Of a stretch of DNA of 64,000 nt, positions 9,372 to 19,700 are shown one piece after another. A program made the position numbers and the translations under genes. Each line of letters begins with the position of its first letter. Position 1 is the first letter of the stretch. The DNA is from Histomonas meleagridis (Eukaryota; Parabasalia; Tritrichomonadida; Dientamoebidae), in assembly GCA_020186115.1 (NCBI GenBank), contig WSYJ01000060.1:310001-374000 (forward strand), given 5' to 3'. The notes under the pieces are model-generated. The model was not told the origin of the DNA. It made no database searches and worked only from the letters and a program-made list of their open reading frames with translations.

Positions 9372-11795
9372 TTATGTTTCAACATTTTCAGATGGAATGA
9401 GGTTTGCATCAGCTTCGTTTTCATTTGGAATATTTTCATTTTCATTTTGAACAACTTCTGTTTCATTTTCTGTTTCATTTTCATTTGATGGAACAACTTC
9501 TGTTTTATTTTCTGTTTCATTTGGAATATTTTCTGTTTCATTTTGAACATCTTCTGTTTCATTTTCATTTGGAACAACTTCTGTTTCATTTTCATTTGGA
9601 ACAACTTCTGTTTCATTTGGAATATTTTCTGTTTCATTTTCATTTGGAACAACTTCTGTTTCATTTTCATTTGGAACAACTTCTGTTTCATTTTGAACAA
9701 CTTCTGTTTCATTTTGAACAACTTCTGTTTCATTTGGAACAACTTCTGTTTCATTTTCATTTGGAACAACTTCTGTTTCATTTGGAATATTTTCTGTTTC
9801 ATTTTCATTTGGAACAACTTCTGTTTCATTTTCATTTGGAACAACTTCTGTTTCATTTGGAATATTTTCTGTTTCATTTGGAACAACTTCTGTTTCATTT
9901 TCATTTGGAACAACTTCTGTTTCATTTTGAACAACTTCTGTTTCATTTTGAACAACTTCTGTTTCATTTTCATTTGGAATATTTTCTGTTTCATTTGGAA
10001 CAACTTCTGTTTCATTTTCATTTGGAACATTTTCTGCTTCGTTATCGCTTGTTGAAATGATTTCGCTTCCATTAGATGGATTTACTATTATTTCTTTATT
10101 TTCATTGTCATTTTCTTGAATTGTATTTGTTTCATTTTCATTTGATGTAAAGATTTTTGCTTCTTTAATAGCTTCAGATGAAATGAAATTTGTTTCGCTT
10201 TGCTCTGATTTATCGCCGCCAGATGGAGGAGGAACATATTTAATAGCGCTTACTTCAGCCTCGTCCTTTTGATATGACGGAGGTATAATTTGAAATTGAT
10301 TTTCATTAGTATTATCATTGTATGATGAATATTGAATAAAATTATCATTTTGTGGCGGAACATATGTTATATCATTATCATTTTGTGGTGGAACATATGT
10401 TATATCATTATCATTTTGTGGTGGAACATATGTTATATCATTATCATTTTGTGGTGGAACATATGTTATATCATTATCAGTTTGTGGCGGAACATATGTT
10501 ATATCATTATCATTTTGTGGCGGAACATATGTTATATCATTATCATTTTGTGGTGGAACATATGTTATATCATTATCATTTTGTGGTGGAACATATGTTA
10601 TATCATTATCATTTTGTGGTGGAACAAATGTTATATCATTATCATTTTGTGGTGGAACATATGTTATATCATTATTATTTTGTGGTGGAACATATGTTAT
10701 ATCATTATCAGTTTGTGGTGGAACAAATGTTATATCATTATCATTTTGTGGCGGAATCGGAATATCTTCACCTTGTGCTTCTACAATAATTTTATATATT
10801 TGTAAAATAGCGTATGCATCATGAGCAGCATAAAGCACCTGTTGAACGCTCAGAGGTCTTTTGCTCCAATTTGAACATTGGACATTTTTATCCTTAAATT
10901 CAGCGCAAGGTTTGCATAAGAACTTTTCTGTTAACTCATTAAAGTTAAGTGTAAAGCCGAGTGCCAAAAGTCTCTTTTCGATGTCTTCAGCAACGAAGTT
11001 CACTCCTAAGAAATTTTTTAATCGGATCTTATCATACATCATTCCTTTGCCAATAAATTTGGCTGATTGATTAAATAATTTAATGGACTCAACTCCATAC
11101 CCTCTATTTCCGGTAACAACTATAACGCCTTTAGAAGATGCAAATTGAAATGAATCAATGATGTTGATGGAATTCATTGATGGTTGAGCCCATTCAAAGT
11201 CAGAACTAATAACATCCCCATCTAAGAGAGACATAAGTTTGTCTAAAAGTTTTGGGTCAGATGCATCAACAACTGTTATTGGAATTTTAAAATTGGAATA
11301 AAATTCGACAAGCCGTGTTTCACTAGAAAACCATTTGCATTTAGCGTAGTAAGATAGTGGTGGATAATCAGGTCCAAAGCAGATTTCAGAAAATTTATTA
11401 ATAATTGAATCAGGAGAAGATGGTTTGTGCAAATATTTTTGAATTAAGGTTTCAATTGTATTTTCATCAAATCCTTCGTACCTTTCTATTTCTTTTTTAT
11501 CTTTGAAAAATAAAAAAGTTGGGACTGATTGAATACTAAACTGTGCTGGAGGAGCTTTATTTGCTGTACAATTTGATATGGAAAAAATAACGTCTTTATA
11601 GGTATTAATTAAATATTGCCAAAAAGAGAGGATCCTTTTTTTATTTGCATTATTTTTCCGTTTAAAAAGAACAACTACCAGTTGGTTTGCTCTTGCAGAG
11701 TTGATGGATTCTTGAGGTGTTGCAGATGGAATGGGTGTAGACATGAATTTTTTAGGAAACTTTGCTACCCCCGACAACGGTTTTATAGAAAACAT
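9372..11795 (-). CDS. thioredoxin-fold / DEDDy 3'-5' exonuclease fusion with repeat tails
   Basis: The first ATG is at 11795 (807 codons); a second in-frame ATG at 11744 is also plausible because an M3 box sits at 11776-11783. Residues about 30-125 are thioredoxin-like (QLVVVLFKRKNN, then VPTFLFFKDKKEIERYEGFD), but the CxxC motif is replaced by a cysteine-free NNANKK stretch, so redox activity is unlikely. Residues about 150-345 form an RNase D/WRN-type exonuclease: DFEW (first Asp near 199), GKGMMYDKIRLK and YAAHDAYAILQIY supply the DEDDy residues. Then come twelve 11-residue PPQNDNDITYV repeats and a long Glu/Asn/Thr/Val tail of NETEVVPNE units. The likely substrate is RNA or DNA 3' ends; the repeats are disordered and rapidly evolving. 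The order thioredoxin then exonuclease then repeats is clear. Confidence 0.85.
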   Translation of the reverse strand: MFSIKPLSGVAKFPKKFMSTPIPSATPQESINSARANQLVVVLFKRKNNANKKRILSFWQYLINTYKDVIFSISNCTANKAPPAQFSIQSVPTFLFFKDKKEIERYEGFDENTIETLIQKYLHKPSSPDSIINKFSEICFGPDYPPLSYYAKCKWFSSETRLVEFYSNFKIPITVVDASDPKLLDKLMSLLDGDVISSDFEWAQPSMNSINIIDSFQFASSKGVIVVTGNRGYGVESIKLFNQSAKFIGKGMMYDKIRLKNFLGVNFVAEDIEKRLLALGFTLNFNELTEKFLCKPCAEFKDKNVQCSNWSKRPLSVQQVLYAAHDAYAILQIYKIIVEAQGEDIPIPPQNDNDITFVPPQTDNDITYVPPQNNNDITYVPPQNDNDITFVPPQNDNDITYVPPQNDNDITYVPPQNDNDITYVPPQNDNDITYVPPQTDNDITYVPPQNDNDITYVPPQNDNDITYVPPQNDNDITYVPPQNDNFIQYSSYNDNTNENQFQIIPPSYQKDEAEVSAIKYVPPPSGGDKSEQSETNFISSEAIKEAKIFTSNENETNTIQENDNENKEIIVNPSNGSEIISTSDNEAENVPNENETEVVPNETENIPNENETEVVQNETEVVQNETEVVPNENETEVVPNETENIPNETEVVPNENETEVVPNENETENIPNETEVVPNENETEVVPNETEVVQNETEVVQNETEVVPNENETEVVPNENETENIPNETEVVPNENETEVVPNENETEDVQNETENIPNETENKTEVVPSNENETENETEVVQNENENIPNENEADANLIPSENVET
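9420..10050. repeat. coding minisatellite, 15-21-nt units (NETEVVP/NENETE)
   Basis: Tandem combinations of TTTCATTTTCATTTGGAACA and related words (plus strand) encode the acidic tail of the exonuclease fusion. Unit lengths are all multiples of three, so length changes keep the frame. The same repeats create long spurious ORFs on both strands. Confidence 0.9.
10340..10753. repeat. 33-bp coding tandem repeat, 12 full copies plus a partial
   Basis: ACATATGTTATATCATTATC followed by ATTTTGTGGTGGA, repeated with near-perfect identity, encodes PPQNDNDITYV/F. Differences between copies are mostly Asn/Thr and Tyr/Phe swaps or synonymous. The homogeneity implies recent unequal exchange. Confidence 0.92.
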
Positions 11796-12555
11796 TGTCA
11801 ATGTTTCGGCTTTTTGCGGGTGACTGTTTGAATAAACGGTTTAATCAAATAAACGGCTTATTAAAAATGGAAAAAATAGAATTTAAAGGCATAATGTTGC
11901 TTTGATTCATTTTACAATGCAAGCTTCACATACGAAAATGTACCTTCGCCAATTATTTCTAAGAGTGAGTATATGCCAATTTGGGATGGGAAACAAACGT
12001 TATCGACCGTTTAGAACCGCCGAAAAATATTAATATTGAAAAAAAAATTTTTTTTGTTAATAGAAATTATCATAATTTATAAGTATTTATGTAATTGCGA
12101 GAAAATACTATTTAGAATGTGATTAAAAAAATTTTTGCAACAATGATTTTGATCGAGATTATCTCTAGAAAATCATTTTATTAAATTTTAATAGTTATAT
12201 GAATACCTTATTAGGTATTAAGGAAATTTCATTAGTATATTAGTATAATTACAGAAGTTGAGTTAAATATTATAAAAATTTTATACATAAAATCAGACAA
12301 GGATGAAGCAGCTATCATGATAGAACTCACAACAATGGATTTAAAAAATGTAATAAATATAAATGGTTTCCTTTGTTTGTTAATAAAAAAAAATCTGTAA
12401 AAAGGGATTAAAAGGGGATCAAAATCACATCAGATAAAAAGTATAAGTTTCATTTTATTTATCATTAAATATTGGATTCACATTACGCAAATTAAAATAT
12501 TATTTATAGATAGTTTATTTAAATTTTTTATTATAACAAATTATTAATTTTTTCT
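11796..12555. other. intergenic region with three Myb-like boxes near the exonuclease gene
   Basis: Read on the minus strand, AACCGTTT (about 11834-11841) and AGCCGTTT (near 11851) match the trichomonad M3 consensus and are candidate promoter elements of the 9372-11795 gene. The rest (about 11900-12555) is AT-rich. One open 55-codon plus-strand stretch (12236-12400) has weak coding texture, but no ATG near its start and no homology that I recognise. Confidence 0.45.
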
Positions 12556-15156
12556 TTATGGTTGGAATTCAATTTCATATTGAGAAGCGAATTCTTCCGA
12601 TGCAAAGAAAATTGGAATTTTAGCGATTTTCCCAAACATTATAATTGAAACGTTAAAGTTAATACTGTGATTCGGTTTCAAAACTTCGGCTTTTTTCACC
12701 ATCGTTCCAATTACAATGAATTCATTAACATTTTCGTCGCTACATAAAATTCCAATTGTTATACTCTTAAAAGTTATATTTGAAATATTATTAATTTGAA
12801 TTGAATATTTTAACTTATTTAATTTCTTCATCAAAATCGAAATTGGGATTTTAGGTAATTTCATTTCATAATATACATAACCCAAATCATTTTTATACCA
12901 GAAATAAAGGGAATTCTTTAGGATAAAAGGTTCGCAATATTTAGGAAGATCAATTTTATTATTAATATTTTCACTAGCAACAAAATCAATTTTACAATTT
13001 CTTTTATGAATTAATAAATGATAACTTTTAATATCAGATAAAATCCCAGTAAAACCAATTGCTTTAGTTAACTTTGGAGACTTTATACTAATTTTAGTGT
13101 TTATTATATGAGATAAAATTGTTGGGTAATCAATGATTTTAAAATTATAATTATAACTTTCATATCGTGGAATCATTTTATTATCCCAATACGGAATTAA
13201 TACATTAAAATTATATTCCCCAATTTGATCACAAGAAAAAACTAAAGAAAAATATTTCTTTTCATTAGTATTAAATGAACCTAAAGAAATTATATTCGAC
13301 GATAATTCATTAAATATTGGCTTAATTAAATAACATTTCATTGGATATATTGCCAAAACTCCAATATTTGTTATCGGAAAAGAATTATTTTCTAATTCAA
13401 AATCTAATTTTATGATTTGACCTTTTGTTAATGTGTTATTATTAGGTATATTATTTACATTCATTTTTATCAAAGGAACTTCTTTATGTATAACAATTTT
13501 AATTGGATTATGTTGAAAAGTAGTTTCTAAATGTACTATTCCTCCCCAATTATATTTTATTCCATATAATTCTAACACTCCCTCATTTAATGGTATTATT
13601 TCTATTTCATCAAAACTAATTTTATTCTTTGTTATATTTATAGGCTTTTGATATGTTTTAACATTACCATTAACTAACAAAGTGAAATCATTTAAATCAT
13701 AAGTAATATTGTTCATTTTAATCATTAACTTAAATTTAATCGGCTCATTAATTACACTCTCACGTTTATTAAACATATCATTATTAAAAAATGTGTCTTT
13801 TGATAACCCGTTAAACGCAAGTTGTTTTATGTTATTCCATTCATTAGGTTCTATTCCTTTCGGTATTGAACCTATAAATCCTTTCGTTTCAAATGATATT
13901 ACAGACGCAAATATAAATTTACATGAAAAACAAAAATCGTTTTGAATATGTTCAAAATAATTTTTCGTTTGTTCTGGAAAACTAATGTAATTAGAATTAA
14001 ATATTCCTGAAAGTAATTCGATTATGTTTTCATTCGAAGATCGTGAAATTATTGCTGAAAGTTCATTGCCTAATAAAGGCCATTTTTCATTTAATAAAAA
14101 ATCATTTACAATTCGCATACAATCAAATCCAACTTTTAATAGTCCGATTTCAATATATGTTTTACCTGAATATGATAAATAAAATATTGACTTATGTGGC
14201 GTTAAATAATTTGATATTTCTTCCATTAAAAAGGATGAAAAATGTTTTTGTAAAAATGGGGATTGTAAACAATGAAAAAGAGCTTTCTCTGGATGTAATT
14301 TCATTTGTTTTCGGACATAAAATTCATATAACGTGCACTTGATTGAAAATATGTCAGACGGTTTTTCATTTGACGCATCGGTTAAATAATTTAACGTCTG
14401 CTTCGTGATGGACTTGTTTAAAATGTCTGAAATTGCAGCACAAAAAAGAATTTGTTTCCGGAACTTTTCATTTGGATTATAGTCAAGTAATTGCGCATAT
14501 GATGTTGACGCTTTTTCATATTCTCCTTGTTGAACTTGGATATCTGCATAACATTTAAGTGTGGTTTGAAGACTAAGAGCATCATGAAGTATGGTTGAAA
14601 AGAATTTACGAACACCAATCCATTGGTTATTATAATTTTGTTCATTAGAAATGACTAATTCTGAATATTGCACAATGAAATATTTTTTAAATATATTTGA
14701 TATGTCAATTACAAGATCTTCGGAATAACGTATGGCTTGTCGTTTGAGCTTCGAAAGATATGGTTTTGTCCATTCGGGATAAAAATCATAATCAACAGTT
14801 GGTACTTCATTACCTAATATAAAAATTAAAGTGCCAACGGGTAGGTCTGGGAAAAAATATAAAGGTGCAAATTCCAAGTCAAAAATGGATTTTATGAGAT
14901 ATTCTATTGATTGATTGACTTGATATTTTCCAATTGAAGCTTGTTGCAATCGTATGTTTTTCATATTTTCTTGGATTTTTTGTGCATCAACTTGCTTTTT
15001 ATGGAATATTAAACGAAATTTTAATGGAAATGTTTTTTCTGCTTCTTTGTAAGCGTTGTCAATAATCTCGCTAATGTTTGGGACAGATTCATTTAGTTCT
15101 TTTGATATATGGCAAAAAATTGATGGAGAAAATCTGTATTTCAGGAATTCATCCAT
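12556..15156 (-). CDS. TRAPPC8/Trs85-like TRAPP complex subunit
   Basis: 866 residues from the ATG at 15156; the frame is open a little further upstream but without ATG. The N-terminus (SPSIFCHISKELNESVPN) and early region match the start of TRAPPC8. Residues about 200-240 hold a TPR-like segment, KCYADIQVQQGEYEKASTSY then FCAAISDILN, corresponding to the family's AYxxYxxxxxDFxxDKAWxYxAGAxEM block. The C-terminal third is beta-rich (VPLIKMNVNNIPNNNTLTKG and following), consistent with the Ig-like domains of TRAPPC8/TRAPPC9. TRAPPC8 directs the TRAPPIII form of the Rab1 exchange factor in early secretory and autophagy traffic. The match is by overall pattern, so a related TRAPPII subunit is the main alternative. 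Confidence 0.7.
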   Translation of the reverse strand: MDEFLKYRFSPSIFCHISKELNESVPNISEIIDNAYKEAEKTFPLKFRLIFHKKQVDAQKIQENMKNIRLQQASIGKYQVNQSIEYLIKSIFDLEFAPLYFFPDLPVGTLIFILGNEVPTVDYDFYPEWTKPYLSKLKRQAIRYSEDLVIDISNIFKKYFIVQYSELVISNEQNYNNQWIGVRKFFSTILHDALSLQTTLKCYADIQVQQGEYEKASTSYAQLLDYNPNEKFRKQILFCAAISDILNKSITKQTLNYLTDASNEKPSDIFSIKCTLYEFYVRKQMKLHPEKALFHCLQSPFLQKHFSSFLMEEISNYLTPHKSIFYLSYSGKTYIEIGLLKVGFDCMRIVNDFLLNEKWPLLGNELSAIISRSSNENIIELLSGIFNSNYISFPEQTKNYFEHIQNDFCFSCKFIFASVISFETKGFIGSIPKGIEPNEWNNIKQLAFNGLSKDTFFNNDMFNKRESVINEPIKFKLMIKMNNITYDLNDFTLLVNGNVKTYQKPINITKNKISFDEIEIIPLNEGVLELYGIKYNWGGIVHLETTFQHNPIKIVIHKEVPLIKMNVNNIPNNNTLTKGQIIKLDFELENNSFPITNIGVLAIYPMKCYLIKPIFNELSSNIISLGSFNTNEKKYFSLVFSCDQIGEYNFNVLIPYWDNKMIPRYESYNYNFKIIDYPTILSHIINTKISIKSPKLTKAIGFTGILSDIKSYHLLIHKRNCKIDFVASENINNKIDLPKYCEPFILKNSLYFWYKNDLGYVYYEMKLPKIPISILMKKLNKLKYSIQINNISNITFKSITIGILCSDENVNEFIVIGTMVKKAEVLKPNHSINFNVSIIMFGKIAKIPIFFASEEFASQYEIEFQP

Positions 15157-15357
15157 AATAAACCGAAAGTATTGAATATATTGAATGAGTGTGCTGAAAA
15201 TATTCAATTCAGAAAACCCTCAAAAAGTTCGATGTAATCTTTTCGTCATTTCCCAAATTTTCCTCTTCATCTGCTTATAAGACATTGAACTTAACACAAC
15301 AATGGGCTCTTCTAAAAAAAGTATGAAGAAACAATTCATTATTTATAAATAAGATTT

Positions 15358-16791
15358 TCACCCATCCATTTGATCTTGTATTCCGCCTGCAATTGTCGCC
15401 TTATATTTATTCCACACTTCGCTGAAATTATTTTCCAGTATCAATTGAACGAATTCTTCTTTTCTTTTTTCAGGTCTTTTAATTAACAATGCAATTTGAT
15501 CTTCTGTTATACAAGACGAAGAAGTTAATGTCAAATCTTCTGGAAACTGTGCATATTGGTCGATAAGTTTCTTTAGTTTTTGTCTAATTTCATCATCTTC
15601 GGATTGTTCGAAATTAAATGCATGACTTATTTGTGACATCACTGCCTTATTTTGTGTGGCTTCAAACATTCTCGGAGACATCAAACGTAGGAATATGACA
15701 CCACTCACAGCAAAATACTCAGCGCCCGTGTTGGGAAACCTTCGTAACGCTTCGGTGTAAATGCAATGTAAAATAAACCGCGAAAGCGGTTGGAATTCAA
15801 TTTTGGAAAATTCGTCAGCGAAGTACTCAACAACGGAATCATTCGGAAGATTACACATAGCGTCAAGGAATAGTTGGAACGATGGGTCTGTCTTGATGAC
15901 TGTTGTTAAGAGATATGTTAAAAATGAATTAGAACGAAGAACAAGACTGGGAGTAGATAGCTCAGAAAAGTTGATGAAAAGAAGAAGAGGAAGAAGAGTA
16001 CGAAGATAAAAACCACAAGCTCCAATCCAAGCAAAACAATAATTTGATGAATCATAATCTTCACGTGCATATTGTATTTGTGATAAAAGATAGAGATACT
16101 GAGGATTTTCAACAATGGAACGCATGAAAGAGCGAGTTTGACGTGATAATGGCATGGTATTATAAACTAAAATTGATAACGCGTAAAGATGAAAGGAACT
16201 TTGTTTTATGCTTTTTGTTTGATTGAGAAGATCACGAGCTTGTGTAAAGTGACGAATGTCGAATTGCTTTTTCTCATCATCTGATTGAATTGCAGTAAGT
16301 GTTTTACCAGATATAACAATCGATGTAAGATCAGGAATAATGTCAACTGTATCTTCTTCAACATAATAAAAAGTTGCTCCATTTTGGGTATGTATAAACC
16401 AAACATTTTTTGAAGAGGAAAATGTGCCCTTTGGTCTGAGTAAAAGGTAATAAGATGAACAATGTTCGGATGGAAGATCGAAAAAGTCGATATCTTTAAT
16501 ATTTTTGATGCGAGAAGTTCGAAATATTTTCATTAATGAATTATTAGCAACTGAATATGATGGATGAAATTTTTCGTAGTTTCTTGGTGGCTTCTCTTTC
16601 TTATATAATATTGATTTTTGAGCATTTGGATGAGGCTTTCTTTGGAAATAAAAGATTTTTTCTTCCTCAAATGAAAGAATGTAATATGGTTCAAATAAAG
16701 GCAATTCTTCCTCGATTTTGGAAAGTATGATTCTTCCTTGTTGTTTTGGATGCGAAATGTCGTTCATAGCTTTGCCACTTTTCTCGCACAT
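15358..16791 (-). CDS. RasGAP-domain protein
   Basis: 477 residues from the ATG at 16791. The first 150 residues are basic and beta-rich and could be a divergent PH/C2-like membrane module. The RasGAP domain spans about 215-420. LVLRSNSFLTYLL (about 280) holds the position of the arginine finger (family form LFRxNSLATK). RFPNTGAEYFAVSGVIFLRL (about 350-370) is the conserved AVSGFxFLRF block, followed by MSPRMFEA. RasGAPs speed GTP hydrolysis by Ras-type GTPases and terminate their signalling. The protein is short for the family and has no further domain. The stop is close to the 3' end of no other gene; its 3' neighbour, the TRAPPC8-like gene, is 200 bases away on the same strand. Confidence 0.82.
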   Translation of the reverse strand: MCEKSGKAMNDISHPKQQGRIILSKIEEELPLFEPYYILSFEEEKIFYFQRKPHPNAQKSILYKKEKPPRNYEKFHPSYSVANNSLMKIFRTSRIKNIKDIDFFDLPSEHCSSYYLLLRPKGTFSSSKNVWFIHTQNGATFYYVEEDTVDIIPDLTSIVISGKTLTAIQSDDEKKQFDIRHFTQARDLLNQTKSIKQSSFHLYALSILVYNTMPLSRQTRSFMRSIVENPQYLYLLSQIQYAREDYDSSNYCFAWIGACGFYLRTLLPLLLFINFSELSTPSLVLRSNSFLTYLLTTVIKTDPSFQLFLDAMCNLPNDSVVEYFADEFSKIEFQPLSRFILHCIYTEALRRFPNTGAEYFAVSGVIFLRLMSPRMFEATQNKAVMSQISHAFNFEQSEDDEIRQKLKKLIDQYAQFPEDLTLTSSSCITEDQIALLIKRPEKRKEEFVQLILENNFSEVWNKYKATIAGGIQDQMDG

Positions 16792-16967
16792 GAAATTGAA
16801 TGTAAACTGATCGTCAAATGGATCTCAAAGTATCGATACTCATCTAAACAATTAATAAACTTCTACAGAAAGCATAGAATAAATCCAAAAAAAGAATCTT
16901 AAAAGATTAAATCAAAGTTTACAAAACATAATATCTTTAAGATCGGATATTAAATCTGTAATGAATA

Positions 16968-17708
16968 TTAAATTTTCAAATTTATGCAATAGACACGTCT
17001 ATAGAAAAACATCGGTGTATAGCAATTACTTGTGTTTCTAATTAGCATTCCTTTAATTTTGGGTACATTTGATCGAAATATTTTTTTTTCTTTTTTCATA
17101 TCTTCTTTGATATGTTGACTTAGAGCTAACATTCCGAGTATTAATCCGCTATCACTGTAAGAACGATTCATTGGTACTATTGCCCAATTTTTTTCAATCG
17201 AAGAATGGAAGCCTTTTCTCCTTACATCAAAAGACAATATTTCGAAATCATCTTTTCCATCATAAACTCTAAAGAAATAACCCAGCGAACCATTAAATTT
17301 CTTGTTTGCACTTTCTGCGATTCCAAATGTTAAACAAAATACTTCTCGCGGTATTTGATTAAGGTTTATAATGGAATATAAACCTTTATTATATTCATTA
17401 TATCTTCCGCTTTCATCCAAAGCAAGTTTTACTGCGCCATTTGACATCGATAGTTTTTTTGCATCAATTGATTCTTTCGATGCTATTAAAATTATTATCA
17501 TATGCAATAAGCCCTACTTCAAATTTAAACCGGGCTGCATAAGACATTTAAGATTAACTCTTAATACTCTGCTCATTTGAATAAAAAAATATGGACATTG
17601 TTCCTCAGAAGTAAGGCATGGGGAATAAATTGTTTTCCCGTCTTCTGATTTGGTTTCAATTTTTTTCATCAATTTTGTAATAATTACGTAAACTTGATAA
17701 GAAATCAT
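16968..17708 (-). pseudogene. unknown gene interrupted by a single in-frame TAG
   Basis: An ATG at 17708 opens a 64-codon frame that ends in TAG at 17514-17516. The same frame then continues without a further stop for 182 more codons to 16968; the next in-frame ATG is at 17501. Both parts look coding: MSRVLRVNLKCLMQPGLNLK before the stop, GIAESANKKFNGSLGYFFRV and later segments after it. The product would be about 246 residues, but I do not recognise the family. No membrane segment is obvious. A nonsense mutation in a real gene is the simplest reading. A shorter gene starting at 17501, read-through, or a sequencing error are alternatives. Confidence 0.55.
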
Positions 17709-18002
17709 GTTTATAAAAAATTCACAGTACTCAAAAATTCTTCAATCATCACCCAAGATCGAAACAAAGGAATTCGGAAATATAGGCTCACGAAAGAGAA
17801 GAGATGGTAGCATTTTTGACCGAAGTCAAAGTGCATTTTTTTTTTCAAAACTCTTTGCACAATTTTGGATGAATTGAATTTTCAAGTCAAAAACCATTAT
17901 GGGGCAGCCCAATTTTTCTTTTGAATATTGTTTACTTTACACCGGTTTGTGATGTGAATTATTTAAAAAAATGCCACCATTTGTCGTTTTTATATCACTT
18001 TA
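17709..18002. promoter_or_regulatory. divergent promoter region with initiator for the GTPase gene
   Basis: The plus-strand TCACTT at 17995-18000 fits the trichomonad initiator TCAYTW and lies two bases before the ATG at 18003. No clear element was found for the minus-strand gene. Confidence 0.6.
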
Positions 18003-18800
18003 ATGCAGTGTGCACAAAGAATTAATGCAAGAGAAAATATCCAACAATTACCGGCAAACTTTCATTTAGCAGTAGAAAAGGCACAAGGGAAACCAATTGT
18101 TTTTGTTACAATTTTAGGGCCATATGAAATTGGAAAATCCTCAATAATAAAAAAACTTACAGGAGACAATGGTATTCAAATAGGTAATGGTTTATATGAA
18201 ACTACAACGGGTATTATGTTGCATGGTCCGTATCCTTATAATCAATTAAGAAAAAGTTTTGAAATGGAAACAATTGAAGACAATGATACACAAGTTTTCT
18301 TTGTTGATACAGAAGGATTTGCTTACTTCAGTGATACAAAACATGAGCAAGAATATATCTCAATTTTAAATAAGTTATTTGCACCTTATTTTGCTCTTTC
18401 AATTGTTAATGTTTTAATGGTTAGAAGAAACCTAGTAAGAAGCGAGATCAAATATGTTAAAGATATTATCAATGTTATCGAAACATGTCAAAGCAAATCA
18501 AATCATAACCAAAATCCAAAACTTATTTCATTATGTACCAATGTACTTCCACAATGGGAAGTTGATGCTCGCAATAAATTCATCGAAAATATTGGCGCCG
18601 AAGCAGATTATACCGAATTTCTTACTCTTCCCCAATTCGACATACAAAGTGATTTACTAAACCAATCACAAGAATTCAATAATAGCTTCAAGATTTTTGC
18701 TCAAGCACTTCTCAAAAGTATCGAAGAAGTTCGCAATGAATTTACATTTGATAGCGAAAGCGCTTTTCAAGTATTTAACGAGATAGTTCAAAAGGAGTAA
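18003..18800 (+). CDS. GBP/atlastin-type large GTPase domain protein
   Basis: 265 residues. GPYEIGKS at 39-46 is the P-loop, TTTG at 67-70 supplies the switch-I threonine, and VDTEGF at 101-106 is the DxEG G3 motif specific to the GBP/RHD3/atlastin group. A clear G4 (RD) motif is not visible in the LISLCTNVLPQW region, so guanine recognition may differ. The protein ends soon after the G domain, with no C-terminal helical bundle, CaaX box or transmembrane hairpin. It is therefore shorter than membrane-fusing atlastins or GBPs. It may act alone as a regulatory GTPase or be a trimmed paralogue. An initiator lies immediately upstream. Confidence 0.82.
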   Translation: MQCAQRINARENIQQLPANFHLAVEKAQGKPIVFVTILGPYEIGKSSIIKKLTGDNGIQIGNGLYETTTGIMLHGPYPYNQLRKSFEMETIEDNDTQVFFVDTEGFAYFSDTKHEQEYISILNKLFAPYFALSIVNVLMVRRNLVRSEIKYVKDIINVIETCQSKSNHNQNPKLISLCTNVLPQWEVDARNKFIENIGAEADYTEFLTLPQFDIQSDLLNQSQEFNNSFKIFAQALLKSIEEVRNEFTFDSESAFQVFNEIVQKE

Positions 18801-19176
18801 ATTTGGAAAAATAAGTAACGAAAACTTATTTTAATATTTTTGGTTTTGTTGATTCAAATAAGTTGAGAATATGATTTGCTTATTTCTTACTGATATGCAT
18901 ATGTGCTTTTCATTGTTTTTGCCACTTAATAATGTATGCTCTTATGAAATATATTTTGAAGGCATTGAAACCTTCAGATGTATTAGGATAAGGAATTGTT
19001 GGTTCAAACCAATAAAATGTTTTGAAAAATAGGTTTTAAATATTATGAATTGAAGTTCATTCCTTAAAAACAAATTATTCGCACTTACATTTCATAATAA
19101 AAGAATTTTAAATGAGAAAAGTTAGGAGATTTTGAAATCCAAAATGAAAGTGATATTATAGCATCCAGATATGAAT

Positions 19177-19240
19177 AAAATTTTAATAAAATATTTTTTC
19201 TCAATTATTTTGTGAAATTATTCCAAATTACGTTATGAAT
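19177..19240 (+). repeat. 64-bp inverted repeat, left arm
   Basis: The reverse complement of 20681-20744 matches this arm at 63 of 64 positions (one C/T difference). The adjacent 20 bases of the right arm (20661-20680) reappear in inverted orientation at 19390-19409, so the left copy carries a 149-bp insertion relative to the right. Confidence 0.9.
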
Positions 19241-19487
19241 ATATATAAATATAATATTGTTATTAAGATATTAAAATTAAATTTCGATAAATAGTCTATA
19301 AAATTCACTGTGTAAAAAACAATTTTTTTTATGATTACATTTTCATTAAATGAGGTATTTCAATATTTCCCTCTGTATGATTTTTTTTTTTATTCCAGGA
19401 TATATGCATTTTTAAGGTTAGAACTTACGGACAGAAATGTCAAAAAACATGTTCGTGAATATCTTTAAAACGGCCAAGATTTGATTC

Positions 19488-19700
19488 TCAGTTTATTATA
19501 AATTCCAAGTATAAAGCAAATCGTACAGAAAATTTATCTGGTTTCCTACCTCTGAATGATTGTATTAGGGATATGATAAAATTTGATTTTTGTGTTGAGT
19601 TTTTAGGATTTAATCTTTTATCTTGATTCAGCAGGAAAAAAATGTTGCTTAAACCGCTAACGATAAAACATCGGTTATATATCGGTTTTTCTACTGACAT
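19488..19700 (-). CDS. possible 70-residue hypothetical protein
   Basis: Open from an ATG at 19700 to a stop at 19488 (frame open further upstream to 19763). It contains KPIYNRCFIVSGLSNIFFLL then a K/N-rich stretch and FRGRKPDKFSVRFALYLEF. No known motif. It lies inside the inverted-repeat interval and divergent from the UBA-like gene. It could be a gene remnant. Confidence 0.25.
   Translation of the reverse strand: MSVEKPIYNRCFIVSGLSNIFFLLNQDKRLNPKNSTQKSNFIISLIQSFRGRKPDKFSVRFALYLEFIIN

Noticed and set aside
9404-10072. Long ORFs on both strands opposite or overlapping the exonuclease tail
   Set aside because: They are by-products of in-phase tandem repeats. The frame belonging to the thioredoxin-exonuclease protein is continuous with recognisable domains.
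10332-10805. Plus-strand ORFs of repeating Ile/Tyr/Trp or His/Tyr peptides
   Set aside because: Antisense readings of the 33-bp coding repeat; no domain and no promoter.
12236-12400. 55-codon plus-strand open stretch
   Set aside because: Starts after a TAG without an early ATG and has no homology or promoter.
18950-19030. Possible tRNA (GGTTCAAACC T-loop-like sequence)
   Set aside because: Flanking bases do not form a T-stem, and no acceptor, D-arm or anticodon arm can be drawn.
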